A stretch of 64,000 bases of DNA. Origin: Photobacterium profundum SS9. Its GTDB lineage: Bacteria > Pseudomonadota > Gammaproteobacteria > Enterobacterales > Vibrionaceae. Location of the stretch: positions 3,051,411 through 3,115,410 of the forward strand of contig NC_006370.1 in NCBI RefSeq assembly GCF_000196255.1, in the 5' to 3' direction. The translations under genes were made by a program, and so were the position numbers. Below, in pieces: positions 29,773 through 40,473 of this stretch. Every line of letters starts with the position of its first letter. The stretch's first letter is position 1. The notes under the pieces are model-generated. The model was not told the origin of the DNA. It saw only the letters and a program-made list of their open reading frames with translations, and ran no database searches.

Positions 29773-30987
29773 TTAACCTTCGTATTTTTTGATCACTAAC
29801 GTCGCGTTAGTGCCACCAAAACCGAAGCTATTTGACATTACTGTCGTTAGTTCAGTTTCGCGGGTTTCCGTTACGATATCCAACCCTTCAGCTGCAGGGT
29901 CTAGATTATCGATGTTAATGCTTGGCGCAACGAAGTTATTATTCAGCATTAGCGTCGAATAAATGGCTTCGTGAACACCAGCAGCACCCAACGCGTGACC
30001 TGTCATCGCTTTGGTTGCCGAAATTGCTGGGCTATTTTTACCGAACAACTCTTGAATTGCACCCAACTCTTTCACGTCACCAACTGGCGTTGATGTGCCG
30101 TGAGTGTTGATGTAATCAATAGGCGCATCAAGATCTTTCATTGCCATCTTCATACAGCGAACGGCACCTTCACCCGATGGCGCTACCATATCGTAGCCAT
30201 CAGACGTTGCACCATAACCTACGACTTCACCGTAGATTTTCGCACCGCGAGCAAGTGCATGCTCTAACTCTTCAATCACAACCATGCCGCCACCACCAGA
30301 GATAACAAAACCGTCACGGTCTGCATCATAGGTACGAGACGCTTTTGAAGGGTCATCGTTGTATTTGGTTGATAAAGCACCCATTGCGTCAAACATCATG
30401 GTTAACGACCAATCAAGCTCTTCACCACCACCGGCAAAAACAACATCTTGTTTACCCAGTTGAATAAGCTCTACCGCGTGACCAATACAGTGTGCTGATG
30501 TTGCACATGCAGAACTCATGGTGTAGTTCACGCCACGGATTTTAAACGGTGTCGCAAGACAAGCTGAAACAGTTGAAGACATAGTACGAGGTACCATGTA
30601 AGGGCCAACACGCTTCACACCTTTGTTGCGAATAATATCTACTGCTGCCACCTGATTATAAGATGACGCACCACCAGAACCCGCTACAAGGCCAGTTCGG
30701 TCATTAGAAACTTGATCGTCAGATAAACCTGAATCTTCAATTGCTTGTTCCATCGACAAATACGCAAATGCTGCTGCATCGCCCATGAAACGCATTTTTT
30801 TACGATCGATGTGTTCAGCCGGATTCATTTTCAAATCGCCCCAAACATTACTACGCAGTTTATTTTCTGCGAATTGCTCAGAGAAGTTAATTCCTGACTT
30901 ACCACTTTTAAGAGATGCCAACACCTCTTTTACGTCGTTACCAATGCTGGATACAATACCCATGCCTGTAATTACGGCTCGTTTCAT
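29773..30987 (-). CDS. fabB: 3-oxoacyl-ACP synthase I
   Basis: Beta-ketoacyl-ACP synthase I elongates acyl chains and is required for unsaturated fatty acids. The triad is C161 ([10 protein letters not shown]), H296 ([11 protein letters not shown]) and H331 ([10 protein letters not shown]). Length 404 aa is normal, with the N-terminus [16 protein letters not shown]. It is divergent from mnmC, as in E. coli. A FadR-like half site (AGTGGTCAGCTTT, near 31039) lies upstream but is not a strong match. Its 3' UTR is long and structured. Confidence 0.97.
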   Translation of the reverse strand: MKRAVITGMGIVSSIGNDVKEVLASLKSGKSGINFSEQFAENKLRSNVWGDLKMNPAEHIDRKKMRFMGDAAAFAYLSMEQAIEDSGLSDDQVSNDRTGLVAGSGGASSYNQVAAVDIIRNKGVKRVGPYMVPRTMSSTVSACLATPFKIRGVNYTMSSACATSAHCIGHAVELIQLGKQDVVFAGGGEELDWSLTMMFDAMGALSTKYNDDPSKASRTYDADRDGFVISGGGGMVVIEELEHALARGAKIYGEVVGYGATSDGYDMVAPSGEGAVRCMKMAMKDLDAPIDYINTHGTSTPVGDVKELGAIQELFGKNSPAISATKAMTGHALGAAGVHEAIYSTLMLNNNFVAPSINIDNLDPAAEGLDIVTETRETELTTVMSNSFGFGGTNATLVIKKYEG

Positions 30988-31180
30988 GATGAATTCCTAC
31001 TGTCATTTAACGTTGACGATAATAACGGGTTTATTCACAGAAAGTGGTCAGCTTTCCCCTCAATCGGGTACAATCGCCGATAAATTCGTTATTAACGTTC
31101 ATTTTTAACGTTATACCCTCTCTGATTTTTCACTAATTATCAACTAACAGATGAAAATTTAGATGAAACTCAGAAACATA

Positions 31181-31234
31181 TATACCCAAGCTACCTCAAG
31201 AATCACTCCCGAAGGGCGAGTTTGGTTGGGTATA
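31181..31234. repeat. truncated derivative of the palindromic repeat (copy H)
   Basis: It has the left end TATACCCAAGCTACCTCAAG joined directly to the internal segment AATCACTCCCGAAGGGCGAG and a short end GGGTATA. It is an internal-deletion product in the fabB-mnmC promoter region, 27 bases before the mnmC start. Confidence 0.7.
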
Positions 31235-31242
31235 ATAAATAA

Positions 31243-33354
<2,112 letters not shown>

Positions 33355-33415
33355 AAGGTTAGGCGTAAAACTCTAGCGTATATAAAAGCAACTTGCGTAT
33401 ACAAAAAGCACATTG

Positions 33416-33441
33416 CGCCGAATACAGTTGTCGATTCGGCG
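33416..33441 (+). terminator. hairpin after mnmC
   Basis: CGCCGAAT and ATTCGGCG pair perfectly over a 10-base loop, between mnmC and a convergent small gene. The T tract is weak (AAGATTTA). Confidence 0.55.
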
Positions 33442-33472
33442 TAAGATTTAATGCCGTACTTAATATAGCACC

Positions 33473-33766
33473 TTAATTTACAGCAGCGGTTACTGGTGGT
33501 GCTGGGTCATCTCCACCGCCAGAATCAGAGACAGCGACACCAATAACAATAGCCGCCACCCCGATAGCCACCACGGTTGCCGTTATCCCCCCCGCAGATG
33601 CAGCAAATGCTGTATCAATACCCGCGGCTGTACCTTTAGAAGCTGCGGCTTCGGTTGTTGTATTCGCGGCATTCGCAGTAGACTTGGTCACCACTTCATC
33701 GGCGGCATTCACAGAAAAAGCGAATATACTGCTTAACAAAAGAATTATTGAACACGCTTTCATCAT
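33473..33766 (-). CDS. small exported Thr/Ala-rich protein, GfcA/YmcD-like
   Basis: With the start at the ATGATG at 33766 (AGGGA six bases upstream) the product has about 97 residues. It has a signal peptide (MMKACSIILLLSSIFAFSVNA), a Thr/Ala-rich stretch, a hydrophobic Gly/Ala/Val segment (ITATVVAIGVAAIVIGVAV) and an SDSGGGDD tail. This layout resembles GfcA (YmcD), the first gene of the group 4 capsule operon of E. coli, and similar small genes near Vibrio capsule loci. A longer frame to 33856 lacks a ribosome site. The assignment is by architecture, not by strong sequence identity. Confidence 0.6.
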   Translation of the reverse strand: MMKACSIILLLSSIFAFSVNAADEVVTKSTANAANTTTEAAASKGTAAGIDTAFAASAGGITATVVAIGVAAIVIGVAVSDSGGGDDPAPPVTAAVN

Positions 33767-33869
33767 TAAATCCCTATCAGTAACGACGAACATCGTTCGA
33801 AATTGATTACTGATACAATTATAGATGAGATAAAATAAACGGGTTTTTAATTGCACTTTTTTATCATTT

Positions 33870-35231
33870 TTAAGAAAACCCAGTCACTATTTTAGCTTGT
33901 GGTTTTATTTGCTGAAGTAATTCTGCGAAGGCTAACTGAGCCTGTTTATCACCATGCACAACATGAATTGTTTGGGGGCCTTGTTTAATTCCACCCACAA
34001 ATTTTAATAAGTCAGCCTGATCAGCATGAGCAGAGTAACCAGACATCGTATGTATTTTGGCTTTCACGTTTATAACCGTTTTATTAATTGTAATCACACA
34101 CTTGCCACTATATAAATCTCGCCCTAATGTGCCCCTTGCCTGATAACCGATCATAATGACATCAGTTCTTTTATCTGGCAGTAACGCTTCAAGATAATTA
34201 ACAATCCGCCCACCAGCACACATACCACTGGCTGCCACCACTATCGCAGCTTCACCCGAAATTTTAAGCCTGTTTACTAACGCCTGATGATCACTATGCA
34301 GCTCAATCGTAATACATTGAGAAAAAGACAACGGGTGACGCCCTTGTTGTTTTCGTTCTTTCGCTTCTTTTGTCCATAGCATTTTAAAATTTCGGTATTG
34401 CGCTGTAATTTCCCCGGCTAAAGGCGAATCGAGTATGACCGGAATTTCTTGCCAATTCACAGCCTCATTTTTGACGTTAGACGCCGCAATAATATTTTCA
34501 ATATCAAACAATAGCTCTTGTGTACGACCAACACTAAAAGCAGGTATCAGTATTACCCCACCATCAATTAACGAACGCTCGATAATTTCCTTAAGCTGAG
34601 CTTCTCGCCTTTCAATTCCATGATGTACCTGATCACCATAGGTACTTTCAATGATTAATGTATCAACGATTTCAGGCGAAATAGGATCAACTAACAATGG
34701 TGTATTACACGGCCCAAGATCCCCCGAAAACACCACTATTTCGCCAGTTGAAAGCATTATTTCAATATACGCTGAACCTAGAATATGACCTGCAGGTCGA
34801 AATCGAATTTTAACCAATTCGCCAGATGGTAAAATAATTTGAGCCCAACAATCATAAGGGATCGCTTTTAAACGTGATTTTACTAATAGCGTAAATTGAT
34901 CGCATTGCTGCTGATTAAAACCAAGTTGAATTTTTAGCCCATCAGCAAGCATTAAAGGCAATAAAGCCGCAGTTGCTTCAGATGCATAGATTTTCCCTTT
35001 AAAACCCGCCGCCAATAACCAAGGAATACGCCCAACATGATCGATGTGGCTATGGGTTAAAAGCAATGCGTGAATATGTTCGATAGGAAAATCGATATCT
35101 AACGCATCTTTAGATTCGTCACCTTGAAACATACCGCAATCGATGAGTAATCCATGCTGTCCCAGTTTAATTTCATGACATGAGCCAGTAACACCCACCT
35201 TAGCACCGTGATGTAAGATCTCCACTGCCAT
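33870..35231 (-). CDS. beta-CASP metallo-beta-lactamase-fold hydrolase, predicted RNase
   Basis: The 453-aa protein has the metal motifs THSHIDHVG and PAGHILGS, FSGDLG, ESTYGD, and the beta-CASP/RNA-specificity motifs VVAASGMCAGGR and HTMSGYSAHAD. This is the layout of CPSF73/YSH1-type ribonucleases. No KH or RNase J dimerisation domain is present. The substrate is unknown. The ATG at 35231 has AGGAG directly against it; the GTG two codons later (35225) has the same AGGAG at six bases and may be the real start. It neighbours an IS element upstream. Confidence 0.88.
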   Translation of the reverse strand: MAVEILHHGAKVGVTGSCHEIKLGQHGLLIDCGMFQGDESKDALDIDFPIEHIHALLLTHSHIDHVGRIPWLLAAGFKGKIYASEATAALLPLMLADGLKIQLGFNQQQCDQFTLLVKSRLKAIPYDCWAQIILPSGELVKIRFRPAGHILGSAYIEIMLSTGEIVVFSGDLGPCNTPLLVDPISPEIVDTLIIESTYGDQVHHGIERREAQLKEIIERSLIDGGVILIPAFSVGRTQELLFDIENIIAASNVKNEAVNWQEIPVILDSPLAGEITAQYRNFKMLWTKEAKERKQQGRHPLSFSQCITIELHSDHQALVNRLKISGEAAIVVAASGMCAGGRIVNYLEALLPDKRTDVIMIGYQARGTLGRDLYSGKCVITINKTVINVKAKIHTMSGYSAHADQADLLKFVGGIKQGPQTIHVVHGDKQAQLAFAELLQQIKPQAKIVTGFS

Positions 35232-35348
35232 CTCCTAATGAACTTGAGAATTTCAGGATGATGCCAAAGCTGATACAAGGAAAGTAAATAGAAGAAAAAT
35301 TGCTCGAGTCACATCACGAAAATAGCCGTAAAAATAAAGCGTTAACCA

Positions 35349-35356
35349 ATATTAAA
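35349..35356. repeat. left 8-bp target-site duplication of the IS
   Basis: ATATTAAA immediately precedes the left terminal inverted repeat and is repeated exactly after the right end at 37122-37129. Confidence 0.9.
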
Positions 35357-37121
35357 GTAACTTCTCAATAAGTCGGGGCATAAGCGAAGAGTGATCCTGA
35401 TAGTGTTTTTAAAATTAATGTTAGGATCTCTAAGATCGGCTTGATTGATCCTTTCAAACCTTCAAAATAGTAGCCTCTAACCACGTAGAGCCTTTTGTCT
35501 CAATGAAAATTAATCTCCCAGACATTCCAGAGTCAGAGCAAACCCCTTTGGTAAAAGGCTTAATTGGGATCATTGAGCAGCTTTCCGATACGGTTGAGCG
35601 CCAACAAGAAGAAATCACCCTCCTTAAAGACGAGATCAACGTACTAAAAGGGCAGAAAAAACGGCCCAAGTTCAAGCCGAGTAAACTCGACACAAATACC
35701 GATGAAAAGTCAGACCAAGGCTCGACTGATAACAAACGGTCCGGCTCTACCAAGCGTAGCAAAAATCAAACGCTGACCATTCATCAGGATAACATTGTCC
35801 AGCCAGAACAACCTTTACCTATCGGGGCACGATTCAAGGGCTACCGAGATTTTGTCGTCCAAGAGTTAGAGATACAGTCGTGCAATGTACGTTATCGCTT
35901 AGCTTGCTATCTATTACCTGATGGTTCGACGGTTACCGCTACCTTGCCTAATGGACTAGCAGGCCAACACTTTGGCACTCGACTAAGAAGCTACATCCTC
36001 TATCAGTATCATCAATGTCAGGTCACTCAGCCTCTGTTGTTGGAACAACTTAGAGAATGGGGTATCGATATTTCCAGTGGCCAATTAAATCGCTTATTGA
36101 CCGAAAATCATGATGATTTGCATGAAGAAAAAGCCGAACTTCTGGCTGCAGGCCTGCAAAGCACTGGCTATATCACAACAGATGACACCGGAGCTAGGCA
36201 TCAGGGCAAGAACGGTTTTGTCACCCACATAGGCAATGAGTGGTTTGCTTGGTTTCAAAGTTCAGACCGAAAAAATCGGATCAACTTCCTGTCACTCCTT
36301 CGGGCTGGAAACAAGGGTTATCAGGTGAACACCTGCGCACTAAACTATATGGCGACAAATAAACTCCCTGCTCCCCAGTTAGCATTGTTAGCAAACACAC
36401 CAGTGACCAACTTTGGATGTGAGGAGGAATGGTCTGCTCATCTAGTTCAGCTGGGTATTGTCGTAAAAAGGCATATTCAAATAGCGACTGAAGGTGCCCT
36501 ATTGGGTTGCGCGTCAGAGAATGAAGCTTTGGGTAAACTCGCTGTGATCAGTGATGGTGCTGGACAGTTTAAGGTTCTACAACATGGTTTGTGCTGGGTA
36601 CATGCGGAGCGGTTGGTCCACAAGCTTATTCCGTTGAATGAGGGACATCGAGAAGACATCGCACAAGTACGTGATGAGATTTGGTCGTTCTACAAGGAGC
36701 TGAAAGAATACAAAAAACAGCCTTGCGACACGAAGAAATCAGCCCTGTCGAAGGAGTTCGATCGGCTATTTACTCAGAAAACCCGCTATGAGCTCCTTAA
36801 TCAGCAACTAAAGCGGTTAAACAAATTAAAATCAAGCTTATTGCTGGTATTGGAACGACCAGAAATTCCAATCCATACAAATGGAAGCGAAAATGATCTA
36901 AGGGAGCAGGTCAAGCGGCGCAAAGTCAGTGGAGGTACTCGTAGTGATCTTGGCCGACAATGCCGAGATACCTTTTCCAGCCTGAAAAAAACGTGCCGAA
37001 AATTAGGGGTTTCCTTCTGGAAATATCTCAACGACCGAATTTCTCAAAGTAATGTAATCCCATCTTTAGGCTCTCTGGTGCTCCAGAAAGCCCACCCTGC
37101 CTCGGCTTATTGAGAAGTTAC
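35357..37121 (+). mobile_element. IS66-family insertion sequence, complete (1765 bp)
   Basis: The ends are GTAACTTCTCAATAAG and its inverse CTTATTGAGAAGTTAC. Similarity continues inward with two mismatches (TCGGGGCA against CCGAGGCA). The GTAA start and the 8-bp target duplication are typical of IS66. Only one transposase gene is inside; the small tnpA and tnpB genes of classical IS66 are absent, as in the ISBst12-type subgroup. The element appears intact. Confidence 0.92.
35503..37113 (+). CDS. IS66-family transposase (TnpC type)
   Basis: The 536-aa DDE transposase begins with a coiled-coil region (about residues 25-50, LSDTVERQQEEITLLKDEIN). A basic linker follows, then the catalytic core with the first Asp around TDDTGARHQGKNG, the second in AVISDGAGQF and the Glu in HTNGSENDLREQ. 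The NGSENDLR segment corresponds to NNAAERALR of classical IS66. The C-terminus reaches almost to the right inverted repeat. No frameshift is visible, so it is probably active. Confidence 0.92.
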   Translation: MKINLPDIPESEQTPLVKGLIGIIEQLSDTVERQQEEITLLKDEINVLKGQKKRPKFKPSKLDTNTDEKSDQGSTDNKRSGSTKRSKNQTLTIHQDNIVQPEQPLPIGARFKGYRDFVVQELEIQSCNVRYRLACYLLPDGSTVTATLPNGLAGQHFGTRLRSYILYQYHQCQVTQPLLLEQLREWGIDISSGQLNRLLTENHDDLHEEKAELLAAGLQSTGYITTDDTGARHQGKNGFVTHIGNEWFAWFQSSDRKNRINFLSLLRAGNKGYQVNTCALNYMATNKLPAPQLALLANTPVTNFGCEEEWSAHLVQLGIVVKRHIQIATEGALLGCASENEALGKLAVISDGAGQFKVLQHGLCWVHAERLVHKLIPLNEGHREDIAQVRDEIWSFYKELKEYKKQPCDTKKSALSKEFDRLFTQKTRYELLNQQLKRLNKLKSSLLLVLERPEIPIHTNGSENDLREQVKRRKVSGGTRSDLGRQCRDTFSSLKKTCRKLGVSFWKYLNDRISQSNVIPSLGSLVLQKAHPASAY

Positions 37122-37129
37122 ATATTAAA
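37122..37129. repeat. right 8-bp target-site duplication of the IS
   Basis: ATATTAAA is identical to the copy left of the element, showing insertion by transposition rather than rearrangement. Confidence 0.9.
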
Positions 37130-37356
37130 CACAAAACAGCCCCTAACACACCATAAAATAATTATAGGAATATATGAATATTTTGCTCTTTACTTTGACA
37201 TATCTGTAATACTGACACTAAGCTTAATATAATGATTGATCAGTAAATACTGATAAAACAAAATTAAAACGAACGTATCAGAACACACATAACTCACTGA
37301 TATTAAATCATTAGTCAACATGTCGACTGATAACATGATTAATAAGGACTTGATTC

Positions 37357-38424
37357 ATGATATTTATTGAGTTGATTGTTATTTTCTTATTATCGTTTAT
37401 TTTCATTTTCACGTTAAGGCGTATTGCTATAATTGTTGACCTAGTTGATAAACCATCATTAAGAAAATCACACTGTGGATTCATCCCTCTGGTGGGTGGT
37501 ATTTCTATTTTCTTAACCCTGTCAATGGTTTTATTTTCACATCCCGCACTCATCATTAAATATAACGTTTTTTTATTCTGCTCATCAATATTAGTGTTAA
37601 CTGGCATTATTGATGATAAAAATAACATACAGGTAAACATACGTTTGGCTATTCAAATACTTGTATCAATAGTGGCAATACAATTTGGAAATATAAGCAT
37701 ACATAACTTAGGCGCTATATTTAGCCCAAAAGAATTAACGCTAGCACCGCTACTAAGCAATATAATCACCATATTGGCGATAGTAGGCGCAATGAATGCA
37801 TTTAATATGATTGATGGTATCGATGGGCTACTTGGCGGGGTGGCAATTGTTGTATTTTCGGCTTTAGGCTATTTATTCTGGCTTAACAGTAACGTTGAAC
37901 TCTATTATTTCTGTTCTATTGTGATTATTGCCGTAATACCTTACCTTATCTTAAATCTTGAATTCATTTTTGGTAAAAATTTAAAGGTTTTTATGGGGGA
38001 TGCTGGCAGCCTTTTTATTGGCTTTACCGTTGTTTGGCTGCTATTAAATGGCACTCAAGCAAATAGTTCTCCATCATTTAAACCTGTAACGGCTTTATGG
38101 TTAATCGCATTCCCATTAATGGATATGGCAACAATTATACTAAACCGTATACAAAATGGTCGATCACCCTTTCAACCCGATAAACAACACCTTCATCATA
38201 AACTTCAGGTATTAGGGCTACCTAATCGACTCATATTATTCATTCTATGTGGTTTTTCTGCAATTTTTGCATACATTGGTATTTGGAGTGAAATCAATGA
38301 TGTTTCTGAAGTAGTAATGTTGTTTAGTTTTTCAAGCTTGTTTGTGGTGTATTTTATTTTAGTGTCGCATCTTTCGGTATTTTTTGCTCGTCTACATTCA
38401 TTCAGCACATCGCCTACAAAATGA
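37357..38424 (+). CDS. WecA-like undecaprenyl-phosphate sugar-1-phosphate transferase, paralogue A
   Basis: A polytopic membrane enzyme of the MraY/WecA/TagO family that starts a lipid-linked glycan by moving a HexNAc-1-phosphate to undecaprenyl phosphate. Visible motifs are LVDKPSLRKSH with PLVGGISI, TGIIDDK, the catalytic NAFNMIDGIDGLLGG, VFMGDAGSLFIGF and the HLHHKL loop. The 355 aa have about 10-11 hydrophobic segments. AAGGACTTGATTC precedes the ATG. It is the most diverged of three paralogues and lies just right of the IS66 element. The sugar cannot be told. Confidence 0.9.
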   Translation: MIFIELIVIFLLSFIFIFTLRRIAIIVDLVDKPSLRKSHCGFIPLVGGISIFLTLSMVLFSHPALIIKYNVFLFCSSILVLTGIIDDKNNIQVNIRLAIQILVSIVAIQFGNISIHNLGAIFSPKELTLAPLLSNIITILAIVGAMNAFNMIDGIDGLLGGVAIVVFSALGYLFWLNSNVELYYFCSIVIIAVIPYLILNLEFIFGKNLKVFMGDAGSLFIGFTVVWLLLNGTQANSSPSFKPVTALWLIAFPLMDMATIILNRIQNGRSPFQPDKQHLHHKLQVLGLPNRLILFILCGFSAIFAYIGIWSEINDVSEVVMLFSFSSLFVVYFILVSHLSVFFARLHSFSTSPTK

Positions 38425-38433
38425 ATGATTCAG

Positions 38434-38459
38434 TATACCCAAGTCACCTCAAGATGCAC
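38434..38459 (+). repeat. half copy of the palindromic repeat (copy I)
   Basis: Only one end, TATACCCAAGTCACCTCAAG, is present, ten bases past the WecA-like A stop. The other end is missing. Confidence 0.65.
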
Positions 38460-38485
38460 AAAGTGCCCAATAAAGGCACTTTTTC
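38460..38485 (+). terminator. intrinsic terminator after WecA-like A
   Basis: AAGTGCC and GGCACTT pair around a short loop and are followed by a T run. Confidence 0.75.
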
Positions 38486-38539
38486 GACTTTCTGTAGGTT
38501 GTGGTCTATTTCTAGCTATCGAGTCATTAACTTAATGCG

Positions 38540-39647
38540 TTATAGATTAGTACGCACATCACTGCTGAGCGGTTCAGAAATAGCAGGAGATCTAACCTTA
38601 AAGATACGATGTGCAAGTGTCGTAATACGCCATATATGACTAATAACAAAAAAGTACACAGCAAAAATGCAGAGAAAGCTAATAAACATCACCGACTCTG
38701 GTATTTGTACCATATCAGCCCATATGCCCACACCCGCCATAATAGAAGCCATTAAACAAATAATAAATAAAGCCATATGATTTGTCATACCTAAACGCTG
38801 GCATATATGATGCAGGTGTTCTCTGTCAGGCTTAAATGGTGAGTGTCCTTTTCGAATACGGCGTATCATAATGGTTGCCATATCCATTAAGGGGATCGCG
38901 ATCATCCACAATGCTGTAACAGGTCGGATAGGTGCTGCATTAGGCCCCTGAGTCGCTTCTATTAGTAACCAAATTACCGTAAAGCCAATGAATATGCTGC
39001 CAGCATCCCCCCCATGAAACTTTAAAACGTCGCCCTAAAGGAAAGCCCATATTGAGTAAAATATAGGGCATCATTGCGGTCACAATCAAACCACAAAAGA
39101 TCGCTAAATCAGTATTACCGTTAATTAAAAATACGAAGCCTAAAGCGCCAAAGGTAACCGATGCTAATCCACCGAGTAACCCATCAATACCATCAACCAT
39201 ATTAAACGCATTTATCGCACCAATAATCCCTAAAACAGTAATAACAACACTCGATGCTACCGATAATTCAATGACATCACTTCCCATCAAGTACCCAAGG
39301 CTATGAAGGCTTTTATTACCAACACCAATCATAACTAGCGATATCATTGTTTGAATAATTAACCTAGCTTTAAAACTGATGTCATAACGATCATCGATCA
39401 CCCCCGTTACCACCAAAATTGTGGCACAACTTATAAAGAGTGGTGACACAACCTTAAGTTGAGGGAACAGAAAAGATGTCACGATCAACGTCAGGAATAT
39501 TGAAACGCCACCCACCAAGGGAATGACACCTTGGTGATGCTTTCGGGCGTTTGGCTTATCAACCAATCCAACCGCTTTGGCGAGTTTACGGCAGATAAAA
39601 AGCATGCAAAACGATGTTATAAAAACAAAGAAAAATGCAGATGTCAT
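38540..39647 (-). pseudogene. WecA-like transferase, paralogue B, frameshifted
   Basis: Two frames together align with the intact paralogue at 49665-50765. The first part runs from MTSAFFFVFITSF (ATG 39647) through NAFNMVDGIDGLLGG to LGRRFKV; the second continues with MDMATIM and HLHHICQRLG to a tail at 38540. The break is at a run of seven G (minus strand, 39007-39013), where intact copies read FMGDAG. Removing one G would restore frame as K-V-S-W-G-D-A-G, so there is also a compensated change of FM to SW. The gene is probably inactive, or the tract is unstable. Confidence 0.85.
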
Positions 39648-39902
39648 CACAATGACCTTATAAATTTTAAATTTGCCCCAACGCATCCAAACGCTTTGGC
39701 ATATAGAAAGTAAATAGCATTACTCTTTAACCAACCCCAGAGAGGCTAACCATAAAATAATGTTATTTACTCACCACAAATTAACATAGACACCAGTATG
39801 CAACATAATGCCCATTAGCATAATTTAGCTACACTCTATTACAAAAGGATGACACAATAAATAGGCAATACAAAAAAGCGCGATATCAGCCACCTGAACA
39901 CT

Positions 39903-39973
39903 TATACCCAAGTCACCTCAAAATGCAGGATTCAGAGTAACCTCAGCGAGCATTTTGAAGTAACATGAGTATA
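39903..39973. repeat. short 71-bp derivative of the palindromic repeat (copy J)
   Basis: It has the ends TATACCCAAG and ATGAGTATA with arms more diverged than in other copies. It forms one hairpin in the 39.65-40.06 kb gap, which holds no gene. Confidence 0.75.
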
Positions 39974-40062
39974 GGTATAACAATGCTTCATTTTTTAAGG
40001 GGGAGAACAGGGTAGGTTTGCGAGTGAGCGCCCGACAAGTTGGGAAAGGACTGTAAAGACTC

Positions 40063-40383
40063 TTAGCCGCTCACGACTTGCGGTGGTAATCGAGAAACAA
40101 TAAAAGCCGTCGCACCGACAGCCGCAACTAAGACGGTAAACCCTACCCCTAACATCCAATTCTTAAGAGAATCGAGTTTGCCATCAACAAGCTTAATATC
40201 GTTGCTTAGTTTAGATTCAACGCGCTTAATATCGTCGCTTAGTTTAGATTCCACGCGCTCAATTTTTGAGTCAAGTTCACGACGCACATTATCAAGCTGC
40301 TCTTGAGTCGCGGCATGGCCGACGATATTCACTAACTACTCGGCAGTGAGTGTCATTTGGTTGGTTGGATTATCGGCCATCAT
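40063..40383 (-). pseudogene. small coiled-coil membrane protein interrupted by an in-frame amber codon
   Basis: The frame from the ATGATG at 40383 (GGGGA upstream) reads MMADNPTNQMTLTAE, then TAG (40336-40338), then LVNIVGHAATQEQLDNVRR to the end. The 89-residue distal part could restart at GTG 40332. It holds heptad repeats (IERVESKLSDDIKRVESKLS) and one C-terminal transmembrane helix (WMLGVGFTVLVAAVGATAF). The sequence on both sides of the TAG reads as one protein, and CAG to TAG is a simple explanation. It lies 142 bp downstream of the SNF2 gene on the same strand. The family is not recognised. Confidence 0.7.
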
Positions 40384-40473
40384 TACATCCCCATTCATTA
40401 AATTAATTATATTGGGTTTTAATTTACCCTGCAATCATGCAGAGTAAATATTTATCGGTTAAGGATATTAGGC

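Noticed and set aside
31020..31060. FadR operator upstream of fabB
   Set aside because: Only a half match (TGGTCAG) to the FadR consensus was found; too weak to list as a site.
38421..38639. 72-codon frame between the two WecA-like genes
   Set aside because: It consists of repeat I, the terminator and antisense of the pseudogene tail.
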